A stretch of 64,000 nt of DNA from JBMNCR01 sp049366695 (GTDB taxonomy: Bacteria; Bacillota; Clostridia; Eubacteriales; Alkalibacteraceae): the NCBI GenBank assembly GCA_049366695.1, contig JBMNCR010000012.1:4778-68777 (forward strand), written 5' to 3'. A model generated the notes under the pieces. The model searched no databases. It saw only the letters and a list, made by a program, of their open reading frames with translations, and was not told the DNA's origin. The position numbers and the translations under genes were made by a program. Positions 1 through 9,191 of the stretch are shown piece by piece (position 1 is the first letter of the stretch; the number at the start of each line of letters is the position of its first letter).

Positions 1-2
1 AA

Positions 3-314
3 ATGGAGAGTAAACGAGAATTTATTAATGAAGAGCTAAATTACAAAGTAAAAAATAAATTGAAAGAAATAAAAGCTTATAGAGATCAGTTGCATTACAA
101 TATGTATCACAGACTTGATGAATATTTAACTTTACATTATAAAAATGAAAAATTAGATGAAATTAAGATAAAAACAAAAACTGCTTTTGAAGAACAATGG
201 TTAAGATTTGATAGTCTTAAAGAAAAAGCTCGTAAGTTTCGTTTAACAAAAGCATTTCCGTATATGACCTCAAAGAAATATAAGGAAATTATTAAACATA
301 TAAAGAAAAAGTAG
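3..314 (+). CDS. Hypothetical basic, helical protein
   Basis: A 103-residue reading frame rich in Lys, Glu and Tyr with no membrane segment, signal peptide or recognised motif. Its composition suggests a mostly helical cytoplasmic protein. The ATG is two bases from the window edge, so the ribosome binding site cannot be seen and the gene could start further upstream. It ends a few bases before the stop codon of the convergent metallo-hydrolase gene. Function unknown. Confidence 0.55.
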   Translation: MESKREFINEELNYKVKNKLKEIKAYRDQLHYNMYHRLDEYLTLHYKNEKLDEIKIKTKTAFEEQWLRFDSLKEKARKFRLTKAFPYMTSKKYKEIIKHIKKK

Positions 315-320
315 TATGTA

Positions 321-1085
321 TTACAGTTCTATAAATTTATTTTTTTCACTACATAATGTAATAGGTGGTAATTTTTCTTTGTATCTTTCTGCACTTTTAT
401 AAACAGTTTTTAACCAATTGTATTTATCTTTATTTTCATCTGGTAGATGCATTATACAAATTATTTTTGGGTTAATATATTTATTTATGACTTTTCTACC
501 AGAAAAAAGTGATAAATACGGAAAATCTAATAGTGCAATTGATATGTTTTGGGAATTCAAAGTAGTATGTTCATAATTATACTCGCTAGGTTTAGCATCT
601 CCACAATGATATATGGTTTCATCATGAAATTTTACTGTATATGCATAATTTGTTACGTCTTTAAATTTATCACCATCGTGAAGCAGTGATACAGCACTAA
701 ATGAGATATTATTGATTGTAAAATCTTTTGTTTCATTAAGGTTAATACTTTCACTTATTAGTTGATTTTCAATTGACATATCATATCTAGCTTGACTACG
801 AATTATATCTATAGTTTGTTCAGTAGAAAAAAGTTTAAGATGGGGATTGTTTTTTAATGCTTGTATTGCAAGTTCCCCATCAAAATGATCCCAGTGATAA
901 TGAGTAAATAATAATAAATCTAAACTATCAAAAGGAGGTGTTCCTTGTATAATTTTTTCCATTGTATCAATATCAACGCTTTGGTATGGATCTACATTTT
1001 TTGAGTGAATGCCATCTATCAGTACTTTTTTGTCATTACATTGAATTAGAAAACCTGTATTAGCTATATAATAAATGTCTAACAT
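321..1085 (-). CDS. MBL-fold metallo-hydrolase
   Basis: A 254-residue metallo-beta-lactamase-fold protein. The metal-binding motif THYHWDHFDG lies at residues 61-70 (H62, H64, D66, H67), with later candidate ligands in the segments around YHCGDAKP and CIMHLP. The lack of a signal peptide indicates a cytoplasmic enzyme. The family covers many hydrolases (UlaG-like lactonases, phosphodiesterases, RNases), and the substrate cannot be told from sequence. It is convergent with the small gene at the window start and may be read with the PspC gene upstream. Confidence 0.8.
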   Translation of the reverse strand: MLDIYYIANTGFLIQCNDKKVLIDGIHSKNVDPYQSVDIDTMEKIIQGTPPFDSLDLLLFTHYHWDHFDGELAIQALKNNPHLKLFSTEQTIDIIRSQARYDMSIENQLISESINLNETKDFTINNISFSAVSLLHDGDKFKDVTNYAYTVKFHDETIYHCGDAKPSEYNYEHTTLNSQNISIALLDFPYLSLFSGRKVINKYINPKIICIMHLPDENKDKYNWLKTVYKSAERYKEKLPPITLCSEKNKFIEL

Positions 1086-1143
1086 ATTTATTTCCTTTCA
1101 TTGATAAAACTCATGTGTTTTGGTGACTACATCGGGAGAAGAA

Positions 1144-1383
1144 TTACTTATTATTATCATTGTCGATATCTGAAACTGTATAATCATTAAAATCTATTTC
1201 GCTTTTATCGGGTAAAATTACGGCACATATAAAATATAGGAAAATACCTATACCAAATGATGGAAGCGTTAATAGAGTCCACGCTATACGGATTAAGGAT
1301 GGATCAATATCAAAATATTCTGCTATCCCTTGGCAAACTCCACTAATTTTTGCATTCGCCTTATTTTTATATAATTTTTTCAT
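1144..1383 (-). CDS. PspC domain membrane protein
   Basis: A 79-residue protein with the PspC signature: a short basic N-terminus, the GVCQGIAEYFDIDPSLIRI segment (residues 15-33) and one hydrophobic helix at about 35-57, followed by an acidic tail. PspC proteins are inner-membrane proteins linked to envelope stress. In Firmicutes short stand-alone versions are common and mostly of unknown role. An AGGATTG-type ribosome binding site precedes the ATG on the minus strand. Confidence 0.85.
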   Translation of the reverse strand: MKKLYKNKANAKISGVCQGIAEYFDIDPSLIRIAWTLLTLPSFGIGIFLYFICAVILPDKSEIDFNDYTVSDIDNDNNK

Positions 1384-1590
1384 TTATTATCAATCCTTTC
1401 AGTGTTTATTTTATATTTATTGATATATTATAGCAATATTATTAAACATGAATTACTGGAATATTAAAAATCCATTAGAATATTTATTAATTTTAAAGAT
1501 AAGAATTAAAAAAAGTTATATATAGTTAAATAATTATGTTGTTTTAGAAAATACTTAATATAAAGATAATACATTTAGGAGGTCTATAAC

Positions 1591-1845
1591 ATGGAATTAA
1601 AAAATATGGATAATTGGAATGATTGGAAAAACATTTTAAGAAACGCTATTGATGTAGGAGAAAAAGTAGGAATATCAGATAATACGATGGTTGAAATAGG
1701 AAGTAAAATAGGCAGTTTTTTAGCTAATAATGTGGATCCTGAAAACAAAGAACAACGTTTTTTAAAAGAAATGTGGGATGTAGCAAATGATAGTGAAAAA
1801 GAGACGCTTACCAATGTACTAATGAGAATGCTAAAAGTACATTAA
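1591..1845 (+). CDS. DUF3243 family protein
   Basis: An 84-residue soluble protein that matches the DUF3243 (YmfJ-like) family of Firmicutes: an N-terminal WNDWKNIL segment, a central VGISDNTMVEIGSKIGSFLA segment and a C-terminal helix. The start follows an AGGAGG site at a good distance. The molecular role of the family is unknown. The gene stands alone on the plus strand and is followed by a hairpin shared with the convergent deoD gene. Confidence 0.8.
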   Translation: MELKNMDNWNDWKNILRNAIDVGEKVGISDNTMVEIGSKIGSFLANNVDPENKEQRFLKEMWDVANDSEKETLTNVLMRMLKVH

Positions 1846-1879
1846 TTAAATTTATTGAATATATACATTACCTTAAGGG

Positions 1880-1936
1880 AGTTAAGGTGTTTTCAATCAT
1901 GCTCATGTTTAATAAATTGAAAACACAAATCTTAAC
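1880..1936. terminator. Hairpin between convergent genes
   Basis: An 11-bp perfect stem (GTGTTTTCAAT with ATTGAAAACAC), extended by GTTAA/TTAAC pairing around a small bulge, with a loop of about 18 nt. It lies between the DUF3243 gene and the 3' end of deoD and could terminate transcription from either side. There is no long T-run directly after the stem, so this is only probable. Confidence 0.45.
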
Positions 1937-1953
1937 TTCTTTCTTATGATTTT

Positions 1954-2652
1954 CTACGTAAGCTCTAAAGCAATTTCTATCATATCTGTTAAAGTTTTTT
2001 CTCTTTCCACAGCAGTGGTTACTTCAGAAGTCACTAAGCTATCGCTGACAGTTAATATCGCCAGTGCGTTTTTTCCTAGCCTTGCTGCATTCATATACAA
2101 TGCTGCGGCTTCCATTTCAACTGCTAAAACGCCCATTCTTGCCCATTTTTTCCAAGCATCTTTATTATCGTCATAAAAGATGTCGCTAGATAAAATATTT
2201 CCGATTTTTACGTCAATATTTTTAGAAGTAGCAACTGATTTTGCTTGGCTAAGAAGTTCAAAACTTGCTAATGGTGCAAAACTTCCAGGTAAAGAATATT
2301 GGTTTGAAAAATTAGAATTTGTGCATGCACCCATTGCAAGGATTACATCTCTTACGTGAACATTTTCTTGAAATGAACCACAGGAACCAATTCTTATCAA
2401 ATTTTCACAATCATACTCAGTAAATAATTCATAAGAATATATACCAATAGAAGGCATCCCCATACCTGAACCCATTACAGAAATTTTCTTACCATTATAC
2501 GTACCAGTATATCCCAACATCCCTCTTACTTCGTTAAAACATATATGCTCATCTAAATATTTTTCAGCAATAAATTTAGCTCTTAGTGGATCCCCTGGCA
2601 TCAATACAGTTTTTGCAATATCCCCTTTTTTTGCTTCTATATGAACTGTCAT
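1954..2652 (-). CDS. deoD: Purine nucleoside phosphorylase, DeoD type
   Basis: A 232-residue hexameric-type purine nucleoside phosphorylase. It splits purine (deoxy)nucleosides with phosphate into free base and (deoxy)ribose-1-phosphate in purine salvage. Diagnostic segments are VLMPGDPLRAKFIAEKYL near the N-terminus, the phosphate-binding RIGSCGSF, the nucleoside-binding AVEMEAAALY and the catalytic-aspartate segment LTVSDSLVTSE. The length is normal for DeoD. It is a single gene with an AGGAGT ribosome binding site. Confidence 0.95.
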   Translation of the reverse strand: MTVHIEAKKGDIAKTVLMPGDPLRAKFIAEKYLDEHICFNEVRGMLGYTGTYNGKKISVMGSGMGMPSIGIYSYELFTEYDCENLIRIGSCGSFQENVHVRDVILAMGACTNSNFSNQYSLPGSFAPLASFELLSQAKSVATSKNIDVKIGNILSSDIFYDDNKDAWKKWARMGVLAVEMEAAALYMNAARLGKNALAILTVSDSLVTSEVTTAVEREKTLTDMIEIALELT

Positions 2653-2844
2653 TTCAAATAACTCCTTTCATAATTAATTTGATAATTATATTATACGATT
2701 AAAAAATTTATCTAATAATTTTATTATAATATTTCCAGACACAAAAGTTAATAAAAATTATTAAGCATGCTAAATATATTTATTGTGTCAAAAAAAAATA
2801 TGTAAAATATAATGAACTATAACACTTTTTAAAAAGGAGGAAAT

Positions 2845-3288
2845 ATGGCGTACTCAAATAGAGAGTTGTTAGCGAGAATAATAAAATGTGAAGCAGGCGG
2901 CGAAGGAGAATTAGGAATGAAAGCCGTAGCTACAGTAATAATGAATAGAGTACACGTAGCTTATGGAGAATATCTTAGGACTGGGCAAGGGGATGTAAGA
3001 AAGGTAATATTCCAACCAGGACAATTTGATTGCGTCGCAGAAACATTAGGTGGAATGCCAAATTATCAAACAATATACAACGCAAACCCAGAACAAATAC
3101 ACTATGACATTGCTGATTGGGCTTTATCAGGTAATAAAACGTATAATCTTAATGTGTCATTGTGGTATATGAATCCTTTTAAACCAGATTGCCCTGTGTA
3201 TTTTCCGTATAATAAAAGTGGAGTGATTAACTCTAGAAAAAGGTTGCACTGCTTTTTTGATCCTACGCCTAGTTATGCTCAAACATAA
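2845..3288 (+). CDS. cwlJ: Spore cortex-lytic cell wall hydrolase, CwlJ-like
   Basis: A 147-residue SleB/CwlJ-type hydrolase domain with no signal peptide or peptidoglycan-binding domain, as in CwlJ. The family motif runs from the catalytic Glu segment CEAGGEGELGMKAVATVIMN (residues 15-34), followed by IFQPGQFDCV. CwlJ degrades cortex peptidoglycan during spore germination and in Bacillus needs GerQ for its place in the coat. The next gene here encodes a GerQ-like protein, which supports the call. AAAGGAGG precedes the ATG. Confidence 0.88.
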   Translation: MAYSNRELLARIIKCEAGGEGELGMKAVATVIMNRVHVAYGEYLRTGQGDVRKVIFQPGQFDCVAETLGGMPNYQTIYNANPEQIHYDIADWALSGNKTYNLNVSLWYMNPFKPDCPVYFPYNKSGVINSRKRLHCFFDPTPSYAQT

Positions 3289-3309
3289 AAAATAAAAAGG
3301 GAGTCGATA

Positions 3310-3732
3310 ATGAAAAAGAATGTAATTCCAGATAGTTCTAAAGTATTAGCAACTATTAAAAATAATAATAATAATTATCCTATGAAACCTCCATATGTAC
3401 CATCGACAACTCCAGATAAAGGATATACTGTTACTCCAGGTGCACCAATTGGTGAAACAATGCCCCCCGGGGCGATGCAACCAAGTCCACCTTCTTCAGT
3501 GGTAGTCCCACCAGTTATGAATAAGAATTATTTACAAGGATACTTAAGACAATTTATCGGGAAATATATAAGAGTAGATTTTCTTGTGGGAACAGGTTCA
3601 TTTATTGATAGAGAAGGTATACTAACAAACGTAGGGATCGATTATATTGAATTACAAGAAGTGCAAACGGGAAATAGTTTAGTTTGTGATTTCTATTCAA
3701 TAAAATTTGTAACTGTATATACAAATTATTAA
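3310..3732 (+). CDS. gerQ: Spore coat protein GerQ
   Basis: A 140-residue protein with a Pro-rich, low-complexity N-terminal half and a conserved C-terminal domain (about residues 75-138) that includes YLRQFIGKYIRVDFLVGTGS and IDYIELQEVQTGN, typical of GerQ (YwdL). In Bacillus, GerQ is a transglutaminase-crosslinked coat protein needed for CwlJ function. It starts 21 bp after the cwlJ-like gene, so the two are probably one sporulation operon. This pair is the clearest sign that the organism forms spores. Confidence 0.88.
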   Translation: MKKNVIPDSSKVLATIKNNNNNYPMKPPYVPSTTPDKGYTVTPGAPIGETMPPGAMQPSPPSSVVVPPVMNKNYLQGYLRQFIGKYIRVDFLVGTGSFIDREGILTNVGIDYIELQEVQTGNSLVCDFYSIKFVTVYTNY

Positions 3733-3757
3733 ACTGCTCGTATTGAGCAGTTTTTTT
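3731..3757 (+). terminator. Intrinsic terminator after gerQ
   Basis: A 7-bp stem ACTGCTC/GAGCAGT with a short GTATT loop and a run of seven T, directly after the gerQ stop codon. Confidence 0.85.
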
Positions 3758-3953
3758 AAATTTTAAAATTACAAAAAAATTAAATTAATTTATGTTACTG
3801 TTATACATTTTTATGAAATACATAAATTTACAAATTACTTCTGTAGATTTTTTAGTATACTGTAAAAGTTATAAGGAGATATTAAATTGTATAAATGTTT
3901 TGAATTATCTTGATGAATGATGTAGATATATGGCGATAGAAAGGAGTAAAGAG

Positions 3954-4199
3954 ATGTCTGAAAATAATAATAAAAGAAATTATTTTAAAAGTTCTAGTGG
4001 TTCTGTGGTTCTTGCTCTAATTGCCTTAGCTGTTGTGCAGTTAATATTGCACAATGATTTTTGGAATTGGGGGAAGCAAAATTTTTACTTTGGTTGGGTG
4101 ACGGGTGAATTAATGTATAGATTGATAATAACTATATTTGCTATTCCGTTAATACATGCATTTATCCAAAAAATTTCTTGGCCTACACCAAAAGAATAA
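3954..4199 (+). CDS. Small membrane protein, probable symporter partner
   Basis: An 81-residue protein with two hydrophobic helices (VVLALIALAVVQLIL, and the segment around LIITIFAIPLIHAFI) joined by an aromatic-rich loop. It lies 40 bp before a sodium:solute symporter gene. Small two-helix proteins commonly accompany SSS transporters, so it is probably an accessory subunit (inference). An in-frame ATG lies at 3930, but AAAGGAG at 3940-3946 sits just before ATG 3954, which I take as the start. Confidence 0.7.
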   Translation: MSENNNKRNYFKSSSGSVVLALIALAVVQLILHNDFWNWGKQNFYFGWVTGELMYRLIITIFAIPLIHAFIQKISWPTPKE

Positions 4200-4239
4200 T
4201 ACTCTTTATTAAATTATACTAGAAAGAAGGATAGTTAAT

Positions 4240-5754
4240 ATGTCAACTACAGTAATGTTTACTATATTTATTATTGTTTTATATCTTATTATAACGATTT
4301 CAATTGGAGTTAAAGCTGCAAAATCCCAGAACATAACATCTATTTCTGATATTTTTACTGCAAGCAGATCTTTAGGGTTTGTTGCTTTAGCCATGGCTAT
4401 ATTTGGTTCACAAATAACAGCGTTTGGCATATTAGGAATTCCAGGAGTAGCGTATAATACAGGTTATTCAACAATGGGATATATTGGAGGACTTGCTTTT
4501 GCTCCTACAATAGGATTTTATATTTTTGGTTACAGAGCTTGGCTTCTTGCACGTAAGAATAATTATGTTACTCCTGTACAGTTTTTTTACGATAGATTTA
4601 ACGATAATGCACCAAGATTTATTATCGCACTAGCCCAAATAACATTAATGATTCCATATATTCTTATTTTAGGGATAGGTTCAGGGAATATTTTACTAAC
4701 ATTGACAGATGGAGTTATACCTTACTGGCTTGGTTCTCTGATTATACTAATGATTTGTACATGGACTGCTTATGCTGGGGGAATGAAAGGGACTGCGTGG
4801 ACAAATATTTTTCAAGGAGCACTAATGTTTATGGCTATGTTTCTTTTATTGCTGTTTGTATATAGAGCTCTTGGTGGAGGGAATTCAATTACAGCGCAAC
4901 TTCCTAAAAATATGATTTCTCTAGGAGGAGAAGGCATACAAAAAGCCGGACAGTGGATACCTTTTAGCTTGCTGGCAACAGGCATATCAAACGGAGTATT
5001 TGGTCATATATTAATTCGTAATATGTCTGCTGCTAATTCAAAAACTTTACAAATGAATGTAAAAGCATATCCGGTTTTATATGGGATATTTATGTTTATT
5101 GCTGTAGCACTAGGTGTTTGGGGAAAAATTTTAATTCCTGGACTTAAAGGTGCTGAGACTGAAAATATAATTCCCATGTTAGCATATCAATTTGCTCCCT
5201 ATTGGATGATTGGTGTTCTAGGTGCTGGTATATTAGCTGCCATTATGTCTTCATGGGATGGTATGATATTAACAATGTCTTCTATATTTTCTGAGGATTT
5301 TTATAAACCTATTTTTGTAACAAACAAAGGTATAGTTAATACAAATGACCAAGATAAAAAAATCAGCAAAATTTTCATAATAATAATTTCTATAGTTATT
5401 TATATATTAGTTCTATTAAGACCGGCAAGTATTTTAAAAATTGCAACATTTTCTTTTGCAGGAATGGCTAGTATAACGCCAGCGTATTTCGGATGTTTGT
5501 ATTGGAAGAGAGCTACAAAGTGGGGGGTTATTGTATCAACTATTGTAGGTGTTGTTTTTTCAGCATTATGGGCATTAAATATCTTGCCCACATGGACAAC
5601 TTTTGGAATGTTCTATGGCGCAATGGCAATAATTTTATCTATTGTAGCTTTAGTGGTTATTTCATATTTGACTACTCCTGCTCCACAAGATACTATAAAA
5701 AGCTTTTTTTCAGCTTTTACAGATGTTTATGAAGACGGTGATATTGAAAAATGA
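4240..5754 (+). CDS. Sodium:solute symporter family transporter
   Basis: A 504-residue integral membrane protein with about 13 hydrophobic helices and the sodium/solute symporter (SSF) layout: an N-terminal helix, then a segment with SRSLGFVALAMAIFGSQITA and GIPGVAYNTGYSTMGYIGG, and later GILAAIMSSWDGMILTMSSI, where Na+-site serines usually lie. Substrates of this family include amino acids, pantothenate, sugars and organic acids; this one cannot be assigned. It forms an operon with the small membrane protein upstream and lies just before the agr-type genes. Confidence 0.88.
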   Translation: MSTTVMFTIFIIVLYLIITISIGVKAAKSQNITSISDIFTASRSLGFVALAMAIFGSQITAFGILGIPGVAYNTGYSTMGYIGGLAFAPTIGFYIFGYRAWLLARKNNYVTPVQFFYDRFNDNAPRFIIALAQITLMIPYILILGIGSGNILLTLTDGVIPYWLGSLIILMICTWTAYAGGMKGTAWTNIFQGALMFMAMFLLLLFVYRALGGGNSITAQLPKNMISLGGEGIQKAGQWIPFSLLATGISNGVFGHILIRNMSAANSKTLQMNVKAYPVLYGIFMFIAVALGVWGKILIPGLKGAETENIIPMLAYQFAPYWMIGVLGAGILAAIMSSWDGMILTMSSIFSEDFYKPIFVTNKGIVNTNDQDKKISKIFIIIISIVIYILVLLRPASILKIATFSFAGMASITPAYFGCLYWKRATKWGVIVSTIVGVVFSALWALNILPTWTTFGMFYGAMAIILSIVALVVISYLTTPAPQDTIKSFFSAFTDVYEDGDIEK

Positions 5755-5919
5755 TATGAATCCAAAGTTAGTTAACCTTTTTCTTTGTTACTTATTATAT
5801 AAAGATGTAATAATTTGTTGAAGTAGTGAAAGTGAATAATTTATTCAACAAAAAAAGAGGAAATACCATCATTATGTAGAATATCTAATATAAGTAAAAT
5901 GCAAGGATATAAGGAGATT

Positions 5920-6666
5920 ATGCATGTGAAATATACTATAGCTCTATGTGATGATCAAGATTCAATCTTATTAATGTTAGAAAAATACATACTAGAATTC
6001 AGTAATGAAAAGAGTGTAGAAATCACCGTAGAGAGATATCAAAACCCTCAAGATTTTGTTTTCGAGATAAAAAAAGTGCCCTTTAAGTATAACATTGTGT
6101 TTTTAGATATAAATATGCCTCTAATGGATGGAATTGAGGTTGGTAAAATAATAAGGGATTATAATAAACAGATGATAATTGTTTATATAACTGGTCACGA
6201 TAGTTATGCTTTAAAGGCTTTTGAAGTTAGAGCATTTCATTATATTACTAAACCAATCGAAAAGGAAAAGTTAAGAGGTGTTTTTTTAGAATGCATTCAA
6301 GTGATAAGTCAAATATATGGAAATAAGTACAGGGGAACTATTACTATAAAAAAAGGAGGAGAATTAATAAGCATATCTTATGATGATGTGATATACATAG
6401 AGAAAAAAAGAAATCAAATTAGAATTGTTTGCGAAGAAAGCATATATGAATATTACTGTTCTATAAAGAGATTTAAGAATCAACTCAATGATACTGTATT
6501 CTTGCAATGCCATCAAGGTTATATAATTCACAAACATAAAATCACAAACCTTAATAATAATTATTTAAATCTACAAAATAAATATAAAATCCCTGTAAGT
6601 AAAAATAATGTAAAAAAAATGAGAAGAATCTTTTTTGATTCACTTAGAGGAGAGAATATAATATGA
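5920..6666 (+). CDS. agrA: LytTR response regulator, AgrA-like
   Basis: A 248-residue response regulator: a receiver domain with CDDQDS acidic pocket (residues 10-15), phospho-acceptor D63 in VFLDINMPLMDG and the conserved Lys in YITKPIEKEK, followed by a LytTR DNA-binding domain (about 140-245). Its stop overlaps the kinase gene by 4 bp. Starts at 5899 (ATG), 5920 (ATG) and 5926 (GTG) are all in frame. AAGGAG at 5911-5916 excludes 5899 and would space 5926 best. The neighbouring kinase, AgrB and pheromone precursor make it the likely output of an Agr circuit. Confidence 0.88.
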   Translation: MHVKYTIALCDDQDSILLMLEKYILEFSNEKSVEITVERYQNPQDFVFEIKKVPFKYNIVFLDINMPLMDGIEVGKIIRDYNKQMIIVYITGHDSYALKAFEVRAFHYITKPIEKEKLRGVFLECIQVISQIYGNKYRGTITIKKGGELISISYDDVIYIEKKRNQIRIVCEESIYEYYCSIKRFKNQLNDTVFLQCHQGYIIHKHKITNLNNNYLNLQNKYKIPVSKNNVKKMRRIFFDSLRGENII

Positions 6667-7994
6667 ATTTTACATGGAATATTATTGATTTTTCTGTTTG
6701 TTTAATTGAAACAATAATTTTGTTTAAATATTTACGTGCAGTAATAACTAATAAATTTTCTAATACATATAATTGGTTATGGGTATTATTAATTACCATT
6801 ATAAGTTTTGTTCTTAGCATTATTGAAATAAGTGATGCTTTACGTATAGCAATTTTGTATATTACTATCTATATTTTTATTTTATTTTTATTTCTAGAGG
6901 ATGTATTTAAAAAGCTTATGGCATTTTGTTGCTTTATATTAATTAATATGGCTATTGAAAATACTGTAATATTCTTCGTAATCAGCATATTAAATATCGA
7001 GATATCTGAGATAAGAGAAAATACACCTTCACGATTTATTGCGATACTTTTAGCTAAACTTATTTTATTTTTATGGGCAACATATTATGTTCAAAAAAAG
7101 CGTGAAAGTACGTATTATTTGTCTATTAAAGCAAATAAGAGCTTAATATTTAAAATAATATCATTATTTATTTTGGTTATTTTTATGATGATATTAGTAT
7201 TAAATATATATAATACTAATGATGAATTATATGCTAAAATATACCAGAGTTTTAATATATTAATACTCATTTTTGCTGGAGTATGTATAGTATGTGTAAG
7301 TATCTTTGAAGGAATATCAAAAGAATCTGAGAAACAGATGAAGATGAATCTATCATTGCAACAAAAGGAGATTAAGTACAAATATAATAAGGAGTTAGAG
7401 GCTACTGTAGAAAATATTAGAGGGATAAAGCATGATATATCAAATCATTTATCGGTTATAAGTGGGTATATTCAATGTAATGAGTATGAAAAGGCAAAGG
7501 ATTATATCTATAAATTATCTAAACCTATCAATACTGCAAATGAATTGCTGTTTATAGACCATCCTGCCATCTCATCTATACTATATGTGAAGACAATACT
7601 AGCAGAAAAAAGAAAAATAGATATAAAGGTAGAAACAAAAATAAGTTCAGAAATAAAAATTATGGATATCGATATAACCATTTTATTAGGAAATATTTTG
7701 GATAATGCGATAGAAGCATGTGAACATGTCTCTGAAGAAGAAAAAAGAATAAAAATAAGTATTGTTACAAAAGATGGTTATATATTAATTGACTGTATTA
7801 ATAGTATGAATCAAGATAGGATAAAAGTGCAAAACGAAGGATTTGCAACTACAAAACAAGATAAAATAAATCATGGAATAGGATTAAAAAATATTAAGAC
7901 AGTAATAGAAAAATACCATGGTGAGATGAGAATAGATACTACAAATGATGAATTTATTATAAAAACAACAGTGGTCAATAATAATGTAGATTAA
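6663..7994 (+). CDS. agrC: GHKL sensor histidine kinase, AgrC-like
   Basis: A 443-residue membrane kinase. About six hydrophobic helices fill the first 215 residues, then a coiled segment leads to the phospho-acceptor region GIKHDISNHLSVISGY (H257 likely) and a GHKL ATPase domain with ILDNAIEAC (N box) and GIGLKNI. This is the layout of AgrC receptors for cyclic peptides. Translation is coupled to the regulator gene by ATG overlap. The peptide encoded about 800 bp downstream is its probable ligand (inference from context). Confidence 0.88.
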   Translation: MNFTWNIIDFSVCLIETIILFKYLRAVITNKFSNTYNWLWVLLITIISFVLSIIEISDALRIAILYITIYIFILFLFLEDVFKKLMAFCCFILINMAIENTVIFFVISILNIEISEIRENTPSRFIAILLAKLILFLWATYYVQKKRESTYYLSIKANKSLIFKIISLFILVIFMMILVLNIYNTNDELYAKIYQSFNILILIFAGVCIVCVSIFEGISKESEKQMKMNLSLQQKEIKYKYNKELEATVENIRGIKHDISNHLSVISGYIQCNEYEKAKDYIYKLSKPINTANELLFIDHPAISSILYVKTILAEKRKIDIKVETKISSEIKIMDIDITILLGNILDNAIEACEHVSEEEKRIKISIVTKDGYILIDCINSMNQDRIKVQNEGFATTKQDKINHGIGLKNIKTVIEKYHGEMRIDTTNDEFIIKTTVVNNNVD

Positions 7995-8006
7995 CAAATA
8001 TTAGAT

Positions 8007-8040
8007 AATCATTGCTATATATTATAAATAGCAGTGATTA
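8007..8040 (+). other. Hairpin between kinase and agrB
   Basis: Arms AATCATTGCTAT and ATAGCAGTGATT pair with one mismatch around an AT loop. There is no T-run. It may attenuate transcription, or mark the end of the agrA/agrC transcript, before a separate agrB promoter. Confidence 0.35.
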
Positions 8041-8193
8041 TATTTTATGTATTGTCTTATTTAGATAATACAATTTTTTACTAAATTTGTCCAATTTGCA
8101 TGAGAAATCATCCAATCACCACATATATATTGTTTTTTTTTTAATATTTATTATACTGAGAATAAGAAAAATATTAAATAAAAGGTGATTTTT

Positions 8194-8778
8194 ATGATAT
8201 CAACTTTGTCTAAAAAAATAGCAAGATACATAGGTGATAATAATGATACAGAAGGAGTGCCTTTAGAAGTATACGAATATGGATTAGAGTTGGTGATTTC
8301 TACAATATTTAGCTGTATGTTTTTATTATCAGTTGCCTGGATATTTGGAGTAATGCTTGAGGCAGTAGTATATATAATGTGTTTTGGGTTCCTTCGAATA
8401 TGGGCAGGTGGATATCATGCTTCTACCCATCTAAAATGTTGTACTACATATGCTATATTTGCATTTGCAACTATTTTTTTAATTAAATCTTTTAATGTAG
8501 AAATATCAATACAAACCATAGGGATAGTAATGATATGTCTTATGTCGATATATCTAATCTTTAGGTATGCACCGGTGGATACGGAAAATAAGCCATTATC
8601 AAAATCTGAATATGATCTATATAAACGCAGAAGTAGAATCTTTGTAGTTAGTTTTTCATTTAGTATATTTTTGGTTACATTAGCAATACCTACGCTTACG
8701 TACTATGCAACTATAGCTACTGGAGCAGTATTTGTACAATCCATGACATTATTACCAATATTTAATGAAAAGGGGTAA
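8194..8778 (+). CDS. agrB: AgrB-type pheromone-processing membrane protease
   Basis: A 194-residue membrane protein of the AgrB family. AgrB is a cysteine endopeptidase that cuts the C-terminal tail of AgrD and forms the peptide thiolactone. The catalytic segment RIWAGGYHASTHLKC carries H75 and C82, the same 7-residue spacing as in staphylococcal AgrB. Several hydrophobic helices follow. A GTG at 8185 is in frame, but AAAGG at 8181-8185 is correctly spaced for ATG 8194. The pheromone precursor gene starts 7 bp after the stop. Confidence 0.9.
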   Translation: MISTLSKKIARYIGDNNDTEGVPLEVYEYGLELVISTIFSCMFLLSVAWIFGVMLEAVVYIMCFGFLRIWAGGYHASTHLKCCTTYAIFAFATIFLIKSFNVEISIQTIGIVMICLMSIYLIFRYAPVDTENKPLSKSEYDLYKRRSRIFVVSFSFSIFLVTLAIPTLTYYATIATGAVFVQSMTLLPIFNEKG

Positions 8779-8784
8779 GAAAAA

Positions 8785-8922
8785 ATGAAAAAAATTAATG
8801 GAAAAAGTTATTTGATTAAAGGGATTATGACTTTAGCTATGTTATTTGCAACTTTGAGTACATCTACAGCATGTTTTTATGTATTACATCAACCCAAAGT
8901 ACCGGAATCATTAAGAAAGTAA
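8785..8922 (+). CDS. agrD: AgrD-like cyclic lactone autoinducer precursor
   Basis: A 45-residue peptide: a basic N-terminus (MKKINGKSYLIKG), an amphipathic/hydrophobic leader (IMTLAMLFATLSTSTA), then CFYVL and the C-terminal tail HQPKVPESLRK. A Cys followed by four residues, then a Pro/charged tail ending near VPESL, is the clostridial AgrD pattern. The expected product is a five-residue thiolactone ring closed on the Cys, with an N-terminal tail of unknown length. It lies directly after agrB and before a strong terminator. Confidence 0.88.
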   Translation: MKKINGKSYLIKGIMTLAMLFATLSTSTACFYVLHQPKVPESLRK

Positions 8923-8933
8923 ATCATGTCAAT

Positions 8934-8961
8934 GTTAAAACTATTTCATTGTCGTTTTAAC
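8934..8961 (+). other. Hairpin after agrD
   Basis: A perfect 8-bp stem GTTAAAAC/GTTTTAAC with a 12-nt loop, 11 bp after the agrD stop. No T-run. Possibly an mRNA-stabilising or secondary termination structure. Confidence 0.4.
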
Positions 8962-9005
8962 AGCTAATAAAAGAGTATTTATTGTGTAGTATTGCTAAAT
9001 ATAAT

Positions 9006-9054
9006 AACGGATTAGGGAAGAAAAGCTCACATAGCTTTTCACTAATCCGTTTTT
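9006..9054 (+). terminator. Strong terminator of the agr locus
   Basis: A long stem: AACGGATTAG pairs with CTAATCCGTT, and inner AAAAGCT pairs with AGCTTTT, closed by a small CACAT loop and followed by TTTTT. It ends the agr transcript. Its complement may also act for the minus-strand AAA-RyR gene. Confidence 0.8.
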
Positions 9055-9191
9055 ATGTCTATGGTAATTATATATATTTGAATCTGTCTACTGCAACGTA
9101 TTTTCGCATTTTACTTTATTTTCGTCCTAAAGCCACACGTAAAATACAAAAATGCATCATCATGAGGGGTAAGGTGCGTACATCATTACCT

